DNA of 64,000 nucleotides from Cheilinus undulatus (lineage: Eukaryota; Chordata; Actinopteri; Labriformes; Labridae). Positions 12,101 to 26,600 of the stretch are shown here, one piece after another. The stretch covers positions 23,084,769 through 23,148,768 of the forward strand of contig NC_054872.1 of the NCBI RefSeq assembly GCF_018320785.1. Reading direction: 5' to 3'. A model generated the notes under the pieces. The model was not told where the DNA came from. It was given only the letters and a program-made list of their open reading frames with translations, and searched no databases. Each line of letters begins with the position of its first letter. Position 1 is the stretch's first letter. Position numbers and translations under genes: made by a program.

Positions 12101-15100
12101 CAAAAGGAAGCTCACAGTAGTAAAGGCACACACAAATGAACACACACATTCACAAATACAGAAACACAGCTCAAAGGCAAGATATCATTCAGATTTCCAC
12201 TGAGGAGTCACAACAGTTCATCTCTAAATAATATGAGTGATGATCAGTGACTACAAACAGGATAATAAGGAGGGGATTTTCAGTACAGACCAAAATAAAG
12301 CACTATACTTAGAGTGATGAATGTGGATTGAGTTAGTAAAGAATGAATCTTTGCTTGCACTGAGAAATACTTCATATCTTTGGTTTTAAAGTACAGAAAA
12401 TCTTATTGGTATTTATAAAACAGAACTGACTAATATGTAACCATAACTCAGATTCACAGAGAAGCCACTGATCTATTAGTTTGAATACACAAGTTTTCTT
12501 GGAAGTAAGAAGCCTTAAGCCCAAAACACACCAGCGCCATCCAATGCGCGCCCAATCAATTGCTCCCATTATTTTCTATGAACAAACCCACACTGGCCAT
12601 GCCAGATATTTGTGGACCCTCGCACCACTCTGCCCCATTGCACTTTTTATTCCACTGCTCTATTCCCAGTGTGGCATGTGACTGGAGGAGTTTCTTCCTG
12701 AGGAACAGCAGTTTTTCCATCTTGGCTGCTGTAGTAGCAGCTCTATCTGAGAGCACAGAAAAACAATTTAGCGCAACATTTTGTTCCAGGTATAGTTTAA
12801 GTGGTAGGCCCTGGCTGCTGGTGAAATACCACTGCTCCTATCATTTTTTCACTTACCTGGTGAGGCAGGGAGGAAAGCCTTGAGCTGGCTTTCAGCTCTA
12901 GTATCAAGTACCTCGCCATGCAGTGGCTGGTGGGGAGTTTAACTGTTGACGTGCTGCTGTTGGTATGTAGAGAGGGACAGCAATTGAGGCACATCATATG
13001 ACACAACCTGAAGGTTCTGGTGCCAGTATGTTTTGGGCTTTACAGAGGAGATTCTAAACATCTTCATGAACCATAACCAATCCCAGTTGCACCTTTTTGC
13101 TCAGGCTTCTGGGTAACCATGACCTGATCTATAGAAGTGAGGCTCACTTCCATAGAAAGATGCAGATTTTGCCGCCAAATAACAACAATATGCTGTTTAT
13201 CTTGCTGTGCAATCAGGGAAGCATTCACCCTTTTGCATCTTTTTTGTGTAATTCTGATTAATTGGTACAGGATTTGTGTCCTATCCATGCACGAGTCCAT
13301 GTCACCTACCAGACTTTGGGTTGCACAACACAGGTGGGCTGCTGCTGAGTGTTGGACTGCTGCTGTAGTAACCACTGCTGCCACAGCTGCTGCTCATGCT
13401 GCTTCGTCGAACCCCCACGGCCACCTTTATCTCTTTAGTTGGACTCACTGACACAGATATAGAGAGAAACAAACCATGAGTGATGTTAGTGAAAAATAGA
13501 CAGGGTAAAGAGACAGAGCAGGGCAGGAAATCTATTATACAGCAGGATGACATCTAGGATGATTGATGAGACAGGCTATTAACTCAGTCTTTATCCCTGC
13601 AGGCCATTTACAACATAAAAACACTGATTCTAGCTGTGTTTATTTTGACTGTTCATTTATTCATTCAGTGCAGATTGTTAAAACCAATGCATTTTTCCCT
13701 TCAGCAGTTAGTAAAAACTGGCACATAAAGCATGTTTTGTAAACTTTATTCCCCATTGCTTCCTGTTTCCTGATAAATTGTCCAGTACACTTTAGTCAAA
13801 AGATAATATCTATCTCTCTTTCATTGTTTGCTAATCATGACTGAGGCCTTTTTCCAGGAGAAACCCTCTTTGAATACATGATGTTGCAGGGCTCTTTAAG
13901 AATTAATGACTTAAATGGCATTATAAAAAATACTTACTCAAGATGGGAAAATTTTTCTATTTGTTGACAACATAGCATCTACATTGAAGCTTTGATCCAA
14001 TATTGCAGAATTTAAGCAAATATTTTTCAGCATTTCAGAGCTATTTCAGATGAAAAAAAGGGAAAATATCTGCTGCTTGAGTGCACATATTTGACATTTT
14101 TCTAGTTCCATGTGTGATTAAAGTAAACTTAATAAATCAGTCTAATGTGAATCTGAGCTAAATCTCTCAAAATTAGCTTCTTTCAAAGTGAGCAAAGATG
14201 ACTTTTTACTGTTTATTTCTGCTGTGCAAATTCCAAAACGCCACTCTATTATCTTTATAAGGCAGGCTGCCAAGGACACCGGCTATCTTGTGAGTCTGTG
14301 TTTGTATTTGTGCATGTCAACACAAGATCATGCAAAATGACACAGTTTGTTCTAAGCAGATAGCCAAACATTTTAGTGAATTAAGAGAAGTCTGTCCACT
14401 TCATGCTGACTTGTTGCATTTTAAACCTGTAAAATACCTGAGAGGAAGCTGGTGTTTCCTCCATCTGAGTTCTGTTTACGGAGACAGAATGGGCTGTCGT
14501 GGGTCTCAGGGATGCTGCGTCCACGCTCATGAAGGAGTTCAATCAGTCGCCGCCGACGCCGGAAATTCATCCTGAACTGAAAAAGGAGGGGCCCGTCCAC
14601 AAAGTGATGCTTGTTGGTAACTAGAGATGGAAAAAATGCAGATAAATATGATTGAGAAAGAAAGACAAGTCAAAAAATACAGACCTCAATGCATGAAGGA
14701 GATTTTAATTATAGTAAATTTGAGTTATTGGCCTTTTAAACTTATTTTGATGCTTTGCATAGACTAACATTTCTAAACAAAGCTTCAGCTTCGAAAACAA
14801 ATATTATTAAATGATCGTAAATCACTTACACAGAAAAATTCAGCACCTGGATGAAAAAACCTGCTGAAACTGCAAGCCTTCTGTATGTGCCTGTGTTTAA
14901 TAATAACACTGTGTTCCCTTAGGCAACATTCAAATCGGTTTTCATTGCTGTGTTAGTGTTGTAATGTTCTTTCACATGACTAGTCTGGGTCGTTTATAAA
15001 GAAGAAATCAAATTTAACAATTAGGTATTATCAATACAAAATAAACAAAATCAAAAAATAAAACATTAATGACAGGTTTGTAAAGGTAATGTGATTTTGG

Positions 15101-18100
15101 CAAATGTCTGAAAGTCTTTTCATGTTTAGCCCAATGGTAACAACTTCTCTGGTGTTTGATAAAACCCAAACCACCATTTTTCTTGTTTGTATGAATAATT
15201 CACAGTGGACACCTGTCGGACATGACTGTCAGTAGCCTGTGGACAATGTACATACAGAGTCTTTGTATTAACCTTGATAAGGTTTGGTCAGATTCCTTGT
15301 CTGTCATTGTGCAGATCCATTTTGCAACACTTCAATCTAAAATGTTCAAGCCTGGATTGAGAAGGACTGATTAGTGCAATCTGTTAAAGGCGACAACTTC
15401 AGCCCATGGAAAGTTGTACTGCAGGCCAGTATACAATGGCAATTCCTAATAAGCTTCAATGTAGCTAAAGCGGCAGTTTTATCAGAACTGAACAACATTT
15501 CTTCATTAACAGAAGAGCAAAGTACCATGCTGAAAGCTTTTTTGGCAGAAATATGTTTTTTTCTCTTCTCCCTACAAAACTCATCACGAGTTTGATTTAC
15601 CAACTGGCTCTACTCATAGTAAACAACGTGTTATGAATAGTTCGATTTGTACTTGATTTTCCCTATAAAAACCCAGTGGAAATTCACCCTGCTCATTTAG
15701 GGAAACTTGGTGCACCTCAGGTGGCTGCTCCCAGCTGAGAGCTGTTGGTAATCAGCAGGGCTGGGAGGCTACACAGGGAGCAGGGTGCTGCTCAGTTTTT
15801 TGGGTTATGAGTGTGTGAGGGTCAACACCATAAGTTGGCTCTCTATTTGTGTTTGAATTTAAAGAAAAGAGAAAACTTTGTTCCAGGGCCTTTTGTTTGT
15901 GTGTGAGGGGGAAAATCAAAAAATATTTTTATTTCACTTACCCCTTATTTGATAATGACTCCCACCTATCCTTATTTTGGGTCAATTTTTTAGTTCTTCT
16001 ATCATTTTGATAGACTTAGTCGGTGGCAGTGTGGAGAAATAATCCCCTGCCACCTTTCGGAAACCCAAGACCAATTTTGTTTTGTCCATGCAGTTTTTGT
16101 TAGTTTCCCCATTAACGACCTTTGTTAAAAATTTTGTGTCTTCTTTGGGGGGAAATGTAACACATGACAGCAGCTGCCTGTGAAGCTTATGTCATGGAAT
16201 TTACTCTGTACATCATACACTTTGTAATGAATTTGACTGACAGAATGTTCACCCAATCCCCCTCTGGGAATTATTTCAAAGGTTCTCCCAATCCCAAACA
16301 CAAACCAAAGGCATTTGCTCTTATGGATGTGAAATATATCCCATGCAATAAATATGTGAAACAGTCAATGTGGCGTGTCTGGTTGTCTTTGTGTCCCTTT
16401 CATGCAAGTAATTTAATCCATCTCTAGAAAAAATTTTACTTGATGAAAATCAATTGGTTGTACATAAAAATAGATTGTATCTTGTCTGGTGTGATCTCCT
16501 GTTTTTTTTCTTTATGAAATCCCAATATACTACTAATCTACTACTACTATGACTCTATGAATCCCCACTGCTAAATCTATGAGAATGTGACTATTAGATA
16601 CTTGTGCTATGACAAACTTAGCAGTGTTGCTATCAGTTCTCCATTTCTATCATTTTCTAGCAGGTGGTGACCAATCAGCGCCAGCCAAAGATCAACAAGA
16701 GATAAGATGCCAGTTTGTAAAGTTAAGAAAAAATAGTTCAATATGGCCAAAATAATGAAAAGATTACATTTATGCTCCCGAAATGGGATTCATGCTCATT
16801 TTACTCACAGGAACACCACATGTGCCCAAACTGTGTTTCATGTGGTGGTTTCTGTTGTGTGTTTGTTAGAAAGCTGTAATTTTTTCTCCTGATAGATAAA
16901 ACCTGTAAGACCTAAATACAGATGCTTTCTCATTGTTGATCTGAGTGTGACTTATATAGCGTTCTATCAGATTCAATTTCATTTATCTGACATCCTTGCA
17001 AAACACATTATTAAGATAGTCCAGGCTGTCCTAGATTTCATGACTTGATCGTACTCAAAATGGTTGAGATCCTATGGGCATTTTAACATAAAAAATAAGA
17101 CAGAAAATTTTCAAAAATGGCTTTCAAAGGCTTAATCATGATTTGATTTCAGGCTTCAGAACAAGAACAGAGACTGTAGTGCTGTGAAAAGTTTGTATGT
17201 TCAACTGTGTGAGCAAGACTACTGTCAACTTAACAACCCTTTAATTACATGCTACAAAAGAGAAAAAAAACTCTTTGGGGTAGCTGTTGGTGGAGTGTTT
17301 TTCTCTCTTCAAATGAGTGTTTCTCTTGCACTGCATAAACTTTTGCAGGAAGATCCAAAACTATTTAAATCTTGCCCTGTTACACTCATATTAATGACTA
17401 CCAGTCCCAAACTTTAACAGCGACTACACTCTGAATCATCATTTTACTCTGTTGCATTACCTACATTTCGTACTTTACACTGAATCTTAGTGCTGTGTAG
17501 AAAAAACAGAAATACAACTCTGTCCCACAGTAAATAACACCACAAACACTTTAAATCCACCCAGAGGTAAACTTCTACACATTATGAAAAGATATGAGCA
17601 TGACCTCCTGGAGTGCAAATGAGCACTTCCTCTCCATCGTGTTTCTAATGTGTTTACAGAACAGTCTATATGCCATCTATGGAGCGTTAGTGCAGTTATT
17701 TCCACAGGGAGGATAACACTGAGGAGTCTCTCTTTAGACTCGGTTAGATCAACACAGTGAAGTGTTAGAGCTGCTGTTACGAAGGTCAGATCTACAGGTA
17801 TATGTCCACGAAGTCTGCAGACTAAAACAGATTAGTTCCACATGCCAATGCTGATGCTGTATGATTAAAAAGAAAACATAGCACTAAGTCCATAACATGT
17901 CTCTGCAGTAATCTCCATGATACAATCAGACATGGGTGTGAGCAACAGACATCAGCATCAAATCTAATTTCAAGTCATGTGACAAGCCGACAGAGGCTCA
18001 TTGAGAATCTATGTCCGGTGTTTAACAAAATCTCAAAGTAAATACGTCACAGGAGAATACACAAACCACAGAAACTATAGTCTTGTTTGGGGTTATTTTA

Positions 18101-20648
18101 TACTCCAGCTTTTATTGGTCATATTTTGAAAACATATTTGCTATTATTATATCACTTCTCAGCTGCTGGGGGTGTTAAACTTTCTGAACAGTTTTCATGA
18201 ATATTTAAGTTTAACTGATGTTTTTGGTGGCTTCCTGAGAGTCTCCAGCAGAGCTCTACTAGTGGTTCCTAAAAATCTGAAAGTCACAAAAAAAATCCTT
18301 GCAGTTCAAGCAACACAGCTGGGCTTTGTTTGTATCTCTTGTTTAAACTCACTTTTATCAGCTGTCTTTTTATTATATATAGGGTCGTTGTACTTCTTGA
18401 CCACTTTTTATTGATATTCAAGTTCAATTGATGTGGTTTTTACCTGTTCAGTTGCTTTATTACTTTGTCATACTATTTTCCTAATTGTGTTTTTATTTTT
18501 GCCATTGAACCTTATCATCAAATCTTCATAAGATACAATCCCACACCTACTCCCTGCTTCTTGGCAGCTCTTTTTGTGGGGATTTGACAGATATACTACA
18601 GATTTTAATGTTTTAACTTATTTTTTTCCTAAATCTGAATCAAGCCCAAGACTAAGCCCGCTGTGGTCAAGTGGTTATTTTCAATGCAGTATATAAAATA
18701 TTTTTTGACTTGAAGCTCTTCTGCAGAGGTAATGAAACAGACTAAATGAATATAGATTTATGACTTCTCTAAGCAAACAAGATTGTCTGAAAAAGATTGT
18801 TTATTTCTAAATTGTTATTTTTAGTGCTTAAAGCAGACGGTTTGGAGCTGGTGTCAGGTGGTTAGTTACGAATTGGCGTTACACAAATAAAGATTGATTG
18901 ATATGAAGTGATGAACTTCACACTGCTTAAAACACACTTGCGCCACAGTAAAGATTCTCAGTAGTGGTACCTGACTAATAAAAGAAAGCACACTGAGATT
19001 TCTGATCGATGAAAAACAATATCGAAGGTTTTTCCTGTGGGTTTCTTGATTCTATCTATTGCAAACAAAAAAATGCCGTCATTAAGTACCAAAACACTAT
19101 TTGAGGAGATAGGCTGCATCTTTTCCGTTTTGTCTTTCCTGCTTTATGCTGTTGTAAGTACAACTTTTGTGGTTGAAATTCACACTGCACAATGTTTAAA
19201 GTGAACTTTGGTGAGAGGTTGATTAGTGAAGAAAATAGTCAGGACCCATCACTACCTTCTTAAGGAGAACTAGGTCCCACATTTTTCAAAAATGTTGAAC
19301 CACTTAAATTTATTGAATAAAAATGTTGCAATCTGGACCTTAAATGGGACAAAACATTAACTGAACAAAGTGGGAAAACTGTGGTAATTTCCTTAGGAAT
19401 TACAAAATCATCTTATGGGAAAACCAGCTCTGTCCTCCTGGAAAAAGGGGATAAATAGGTCAAAATCTTGAGGAAAAAAAAACTATTTATTCAGAATCAT
19501 GGTAAAGTAGAGCAATATTAAAGACATGGATGGGCTCCTTTACATTAAAAACTTTCACCTACTTTGTTTTACTCAGGCATCCCTTTTTCCCCCACTGAAA
19601 ACTGTTCCTTGTCCCACCTTTTGGTCCCTTCCTTCCTGAACCTTGTTCTATAAAGTAATGACAGACGAAAGTTTCAGAGCCAGTGTGCAAATGTGGCTGA
19701 CATGGGACAAGATATTTTTAAAGATGGGGCAATTTCAGATGAAAAAAAAAAGGACTTTGGTGCCAGTTTAGCTCAGTGAGTAGAGAGCCGCCCATACACA
19801 GAGGCTGCAGTCCCTGACGCATTGGTCACAGGATTGATACCAGGTTTCTGCACTGTTTAGTGCATGTCTTCCCCTCACTCTCTCCAGATACCCCCCCCCC
19901 CCCATAAATCTTTTTGAAAAAACAGACTCGGTGTGCACAGGCCTTTGCGCATGTACAGCGAAAGAGATGCCTTTCTGTCCACAAGATACTCAAATATTGG
20001 CGCATACCTAAAGTTTCTCTCCGAAGCTTTAACATTCATAACTTTTTAAAATCTATTTTCATGCTGGGACTATTTCTGCAGAGGAAGATAGAGCAACAAC
20101 AATATAACATGTAACATGTTTCATAAAGGATAACTGATAACTTAAATTATATATATGGTACTTGAGGAGTGCTTTATTAAGTTTTAGTTGAACTCTAACT
20201 TCATCATGCTGTAGGCAATATAGCTGGTACAGTCAGGATAATTATATAAAGAAAATTGTGCACATATCAAGGTCTGAAAGATAAAATGTAGCTCCAGTCT
20301 TTACAGCCAGAAGAACTCGCTGACCTCCTGATGGCTGTGACACTTTTCACATTGTTAATAACTCAGAGACACTCTGTAACTCGACTCACTTTCAAACATT
20401 GCCTGCTGGGGTCAAACATGGGGGACACAGAGAATCAAGAGAAGTGAAACACAATCCTAGCTGATGTGAGGTATAATGTGCGTCCAGTCACAGCGTCTGA
20501 GAGGCTAAAGTTTGCTGTTTTAGGTTTACAGAACCAAACTTTACAGAGGGTTTCAAGTTGCCATTTTGTTTTTGTTAAGGGTCCAAGGTCCTTGCATATT
20601 TTAAAAAGATTGTTCCTGATAGAGAGGTGTAACATTAATCCCACAGTG

Positions 20649-20679
<31 letters not shown>

Positions 20680-23600
20680 GAGCGGTCTCACTTTGACCTG
20701 GCATGGCTTTTAAAAGATTTTCTTGAGTGGGAGTCAAAAGGGTGTGATTGAGAAAGCAGATAAGGCTGTGATCCTGCAATAAATCTACAAAAGTTATCAG
20801 ATAGAATGACCTTGAGGAGCAAAGCAAAGGTAACAGCATGTTATGAAGGGAAAGGTCACCAGGTTAAGGAGGAGCTGTGAGAAGAAGTCTGAATTTGGCC
20901 CTTAGGAGGTCTAAACTGAAGCTGAGAGGCTGTTATAGACCAGCTGAGCTCTTTTACAGACAGTCTATGAGCGTTACTGTCACCAGGAGTCATTCACAGA
21001 TCATTAATCTGTCAATATTATGACGTACGGACCAGCAAGCTGGCTCTCCGTAGATGTGTTTTAAGGAAACACAGCACACTTGAGTAGGCTTGTGAACCTA
21101 TTCATATTCCTTATCAAAATTTTCAGGATTTCCATGAAAAGATGCAGGTGTAACACATTTTTCCTTACCGTGCTGGATGATGCCATGTTCAAGAAGTCTC
21201 CGTCCCAGCTGCTCTGCCTCCTCTCTGGTCGGCATCTCTCCTTCCTGCAGCAGCCAGTCAATGAACTCAGAGGCCACCAGCGTCCGCTCAAACGTCCCGC
21301 CCTCTTCTTCTCTGGTTTGTAGTAGATTGTTCTCTGTGTTCATCAACCTGCAAGGAAAAAAGAAGAGTTATATTAGATTAACCATCTTTAATAGAAGCTA
21401 ATGTAACTGTCACACTGGCAACACTGGGTAATCTTATTAGTTTTGCATATATTGGCTACTGTCAATACACAGACCCCAATTCTGAAAAAAATTGGGACAG
21501 TGATTTGCAAAATTCTTGTCAACCTACATTATACACACATTCTGAGTTTCATGTATGCAACGCGTTCTGAAAAAGCTGAGACAGGGGTAAGAATCTGCGA
21601 AAGTCCAGAATGCTCAAAAATCACCTACAACATCAACAGGTAAGCAGGCTAATTAGTGGTACGCATAAAATGAGCATTCCTGTAAGGCTCAGTCATTCAT
21701 AACAAATAATGCCTGTGACCTTTGATCCCTCAGGCGGCACTGCACTAATAACCAGCATTACTCTGTTTTGAATTAGGGATGTTCCGATACCAATTTTTCC
21801 TTCCCGATACAATTCTGATACCAAGGTATCAGAAGATAGACCTATATTTGACTCAGAACATGGCTCAACAAATAGAATCATGATGTTTACTGGCGTGGTT
21901 TTAATCATTTAAGTCCTCAAAGTCACACGAATTCCAGGCTCACTGAAAATGCTGGTTCTTCTTCGGTGCTCTAAAAACGGTAGTCTGTGCATGCAGTGCT
22001 TTCAGGCAATGAAGAAGAACTGATGTCTGGTTTATAATGCTAACATGTCGCATGGCGAAACAAAGTAAAATATAAAGCTTAATCAAACGGTATCGGACCA
22101 GTGCATAAACGTGTACTCACCGATACCAATACCTGCCTTTTTTAGCGGTATCGGACATATTTCTGATACTGGTATCAGAATCGGAACAACCCTGTTTTGA
22201 ATGTTACAACCTTGGCTGAGCAGAGTGCAGGTGCAGACTGGCCTGCATGTTTACAAGACCTGTCTACCATTAAAAATGTATTGCACATGAGGAAGAGCAA
22301 AATATGACAATGAAAACCCTGGACTGTTGTAACTCAAGCAAGAACAGGAAATGCTCACAGAATTTCTAAGAAAGTTTTGTTCAGCATTCAAGTGAATATA
22401 GGAGAGAAAGGATTTGAAAATCACTGTATTATTATTCCCGTTTTACAGTTACCCATTTTTTTGGTATTGGGGTTTGTATTAGAGCTTGCATTATTTTGTT
22501 TTTATTGTGCCCTAGTTTCCTAGATTGGGGTAAGATTTTTATAACCTTAGAGTGGTCTTTTTCTCTATAGTCTCCTTGGTAAAATAAATAAACTGGCTTT
22601 TTAACTGGTTTTGCACACAGCATATTCTAAGTTTATAGAAGAAAGAAATTCACAACAAATATCCATAATATGACCCTATAGAATAATTTAACTGTCCAAG
22701 AGATGTGTTTAGTGCTCTGTAAAATGAGGGTTATTGTTAAACTTGATTTTCCCTAAAAGGGGATTTCCTACAGAAAAAAACATCCATAACCAGCAGTTCT
22801 GATCATTTCTCCACTCTGTAATCTGCATGGTGAAAAAGTCAAAGCCCTGCACTGTGAATGTCTGTGGTTTAGCACGTTAGCCGCAGAAGTGGAGGCATAA
22901 GATTGTTAATTAAACTCATGTTATTCCTAGAGCCTCAGATTAAAGTGATGAAAAGTTAATTACATCAAGGAGACTTTTGAAACCTGAATAAACATTTCTC
23001 TATTTGGTTTGGTTTCGAAGCTCAAATAGCAATCAGATACATGCTAACATTTCCTCCTTACTACTATTAAAATACAAACTATCACAATGGAGCTTGAATT
23101 TAACTCCATGATTTATGTGTCTGTTTCTAGCGAGGATTTTATTTTTACATGTCAATGAAGTGATGATCTTTTTTAACTGACACACATTCACACACTCAAA
23201 AAAAAGCAAAACTAGCAAGTACACAAACACAGACAGAGCAGAACTGCTGACTCTACTCTCTTTAAAAACACCCATTACTCACCAAAAATTGTCAGCTGAA
23301 CATTCAGACTACATAAAACAGTCAAGCTTTGCTCGTGAGACAGAATAAGCTTTCTGTGGCACACCTGGACATGTCCCAACATGTGCTGACAATAAACTGC
23401 ATCATTAAAGAAATTTAGATTGGATCTTTGCTGGCTGTGTTTTCTGGCACAAGTCACAATCTCACAATCTATTTCAACAGTCATCAATCATTCACCTAAC
23501 TGCCAATTTGACCCACAAAACAGGATAATACCACACAGTGAAATATAATTCATAGATTAAAGATTTTTAGGAATGCTCAGCCGACTGAATGAACAGAAAT

Positions 23601-26600
23601 TTGTCACGTAGAGGCTGTATACTTGCAGCAACAGACACATCCTATGGCTCAAACGTTCAAGCTCCAGGCTAGGAAACTTAAACAGCCGCTGACCTAATTA
23701 GACCAGTTTAAACTGGACACAAGAACTAGTGTTGTCTGTGAACATGCCAGTGAACACAGTGAATCTTTAAATCTGTACTAGCTTCACAACAGACACCACT
23801 GTTTAGGAGTTAGTCCATCAAGAAATTTAATGTGTATCATGTAAAAAGGGTAATCTATGAACAGTTAAAGAGAACACAGACATGGAAATAAGTCTACACT
23901 AATTTTGATTCTTTCAGAGAAAACTGAAACCAATCCATGTTAAGAACAAAACTACAGCTCAGTGAGGATTAGCCAGGCTTACACGAATAAAGAAAAAGTG
24001 GCATATTAAAATAGATTGATTTACACTGTAAAAAAAAAAACCTGTCCATAAGCACCTGAAGTGCAGCTGACTATCTTTAGTATTGCTAGTTAACTGGCAA
24101 CAAGTCCTCCCCAAGAAGACCAGGGCTAAGCTATAGCATAAGACAATTTTCCATTTTATTTTTACATTAATAAGAGAAAAGCAGATAATGTAATATTTAG
24201 TAGCTTTAGAGGTGATTGAAGGCAGGTTCCTTGGTTTTTGGACGGAGCCAAGCTTGCAATTTCCACCATTTTTGAACTTTAATGCTAAGTTCAGCTAGCT
24301 TAATTAGCTACTAGCATGGTCATCAGGTCTCAAAAAGCATACCTCTGTTAGTATCTTGTAATATAAGTTAGTATAGATAGTATTGTTAGTTAGTATTGCC
24401 TCACATGACAACCAAAAATGTGACAACAGTTTAATTGCCTGTTTTCTTCTTCCACTTCTTTGTTAAGAGTAATATAGGTGTTAGACGTCTGTTACTGTAC
24501 CTGAAATTTGAATGCTATATTCACTCACTATTAAATTCATGTAACTTGTATTTTGTGTTAACATTACCTGCTTAGAAGAAATTAGCTTATTTTTTCTGGC
24601 CTGAAATCTGCGACCATTGCATAAAACATGTTAGCTAGGAAATTCTAATGTTAGCTAGCATGCTAGCTTGCTAACAGTACAATATCTGCCATGTCATCAA
24701 GTGTTCATGGTTCCACAGTCAATTTTTGGACGTTTTTAAGAGGCCAGTAGTAGCCTATACTGTACTTGAGTATAATTCTCACTGTGAAAACACTTTTTTC
24801 ACAAATGCACTCAATATATAGTATTTAGTACAGAAGTATGTGATTTGGGGCACTGAGGGCATACCTGACAGAAAGCACAATGGTCTTGATCTTCTATGTT
24901 TGTCTTGGCAAAAACAAATACATCCTTAAAATGCTGAACCATTCAAAAAAGAAATACTAGCCTTATCTTTCAGGTTAACCAAACTATGTGCAGGGGAGGA
25001 AAGTAATTTATTACATTTATCATGTTACTTTGAATGAGTAACTGTTTCGTGCATGTACATTTTGAATAGTTTTTAAAATCAGCACTTTTACTTGAGGAAT
25101 TTCTGTGGGCAGTATTGTACTTTTATTCTGACATGTCAAAGAGACTGATTTATATTCATTACATGGGATATGACTCACATCCATCTGGGCAACAGCACGT
25201 TACAAGTGTTTGGGCAGGGCAGAATTAACAATTATAGACGTCTGTTGAAGTTGCTGCAGTTGATAAAGTAAGTTAACACACTGGCTTGAGATATGGTGAG
25301 TTCATAGTAGCCTGTCGATACGGGAAAATGTATAAACCGGAATCTGCTTTATACACAGATGAAAGGCTCCTGACAAAGGAGTTTAAATTAGCCTGATGTT
25401 AATGTTATAATGACTGCAACCGTAGTTATCTCAAAATAGCAATGTCTGTGTAAATCCTCAGTTAACTGTAGTCGTTAACCAAGTAAAGTCACAGCTAAGC
25501 ATACTGTCTATACTATTTTGAGACAGCAGTGAATGATGAGTTTCTATGTATGAATATAACACAAACTGTAAAATATGTTTAGATAAATTTCATAACAAAG
25601 CAGGCATGAATTTCAGTTGGCTGGATCTTAACATTCGTTAATATTTTTGAGGACAGTAAAAATGTAACTATGGGCGCATATGTACCAGGAGTAAGGTGGG
25701 TCCGTCATGGAAAAGCCATTAGTTTTATTTATGTCTTTTAATGCGCCAATTTAACATCTTAGGTGATGTGTAGCATTGGTGAAAAAAGTCTCAAGAGCCC
25801 AGGGGAAAATATATATCTTGCTTTAATGGATCTTAATGAGGATCCTCATATGTGAAATTAAACCAACTAAACTTTAATCATGTTTGCTCTCTGAAAAGCC
25901 ACTGCTCTGCAAAAAACCTCATGAGTTCCTACATGCAGCACAATCCTCTCAGTGTTATTCAATCATGACTCATCAGCACAATAAATTAATACAGTGATGA
26001 CATTTGATTTCTCAAGTTTCAACCCTGGCTTTGTGAAAAAATAGACCTGAAGTTTAATTGCTATAAAAGGTCTGAGGTGCACGCCCAGGACTGCTTTGAC
26101 TCACCGGCACACCAAAGAAAACACAACTTGTTTGGATGTCAAAATTTGATTGATTTGGAGCTTAAGTAGAGCAACAACCTTGACCCACATTAACAATCAA
26201 CCACATACAAATATTGAAAGAAGTGGTCATAATGTTTCATCATGAAACCAGGCCGTGCACACAATGAAATATAATCAATGTAAACATGTAAAGTCAACAT
26301 GTAATGTTAGCTCAAAAAGGAAAGGAATCAAAAACCTAAAATAGAGCCCAGTCTAAAAATAACAGCATTTTAGTATGAAATGAGATCTAATATACTGTGT
26401 CTAACTTTAGTCTGTATCTACAGTAAGTAAATGAAAGCTTAAATGTGCTGAGGGGGAGTTGTTCAGTCAGCATACCTAACTCAGCTGGAGTGATGCCCAC
26501 AGAGACGTGTTCATAGCCCTTTCCCTGCCTTCAGATTTGTTCTTCCATAAAGGTGGAAAACAACTGATTCCTCTAGAGCAAGACAAAACACTTCAAGAAA

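Larger units (their letters stand above)
14621..21168 (-). other. deptor intron 4
   Basis: A 6.5 kb intron. Besides the RecQ-fragment repeat it holds a probable LINE tail near 18780-18902, a tRNA-derived SINE at 19757-19915, and a (TA)n microsatellite at about 20648-20673. The remainder (14621-15268, 16386-18780, 20100-21168) shows nothing I can name. Confidence 0.5.

Noticed and set aside
20435..20839. 134-residue open frame on the minus strand
   Set aside because: Kept open by the (TA)n microsatellite (a run of Tyr and Ile); no conserved domain.
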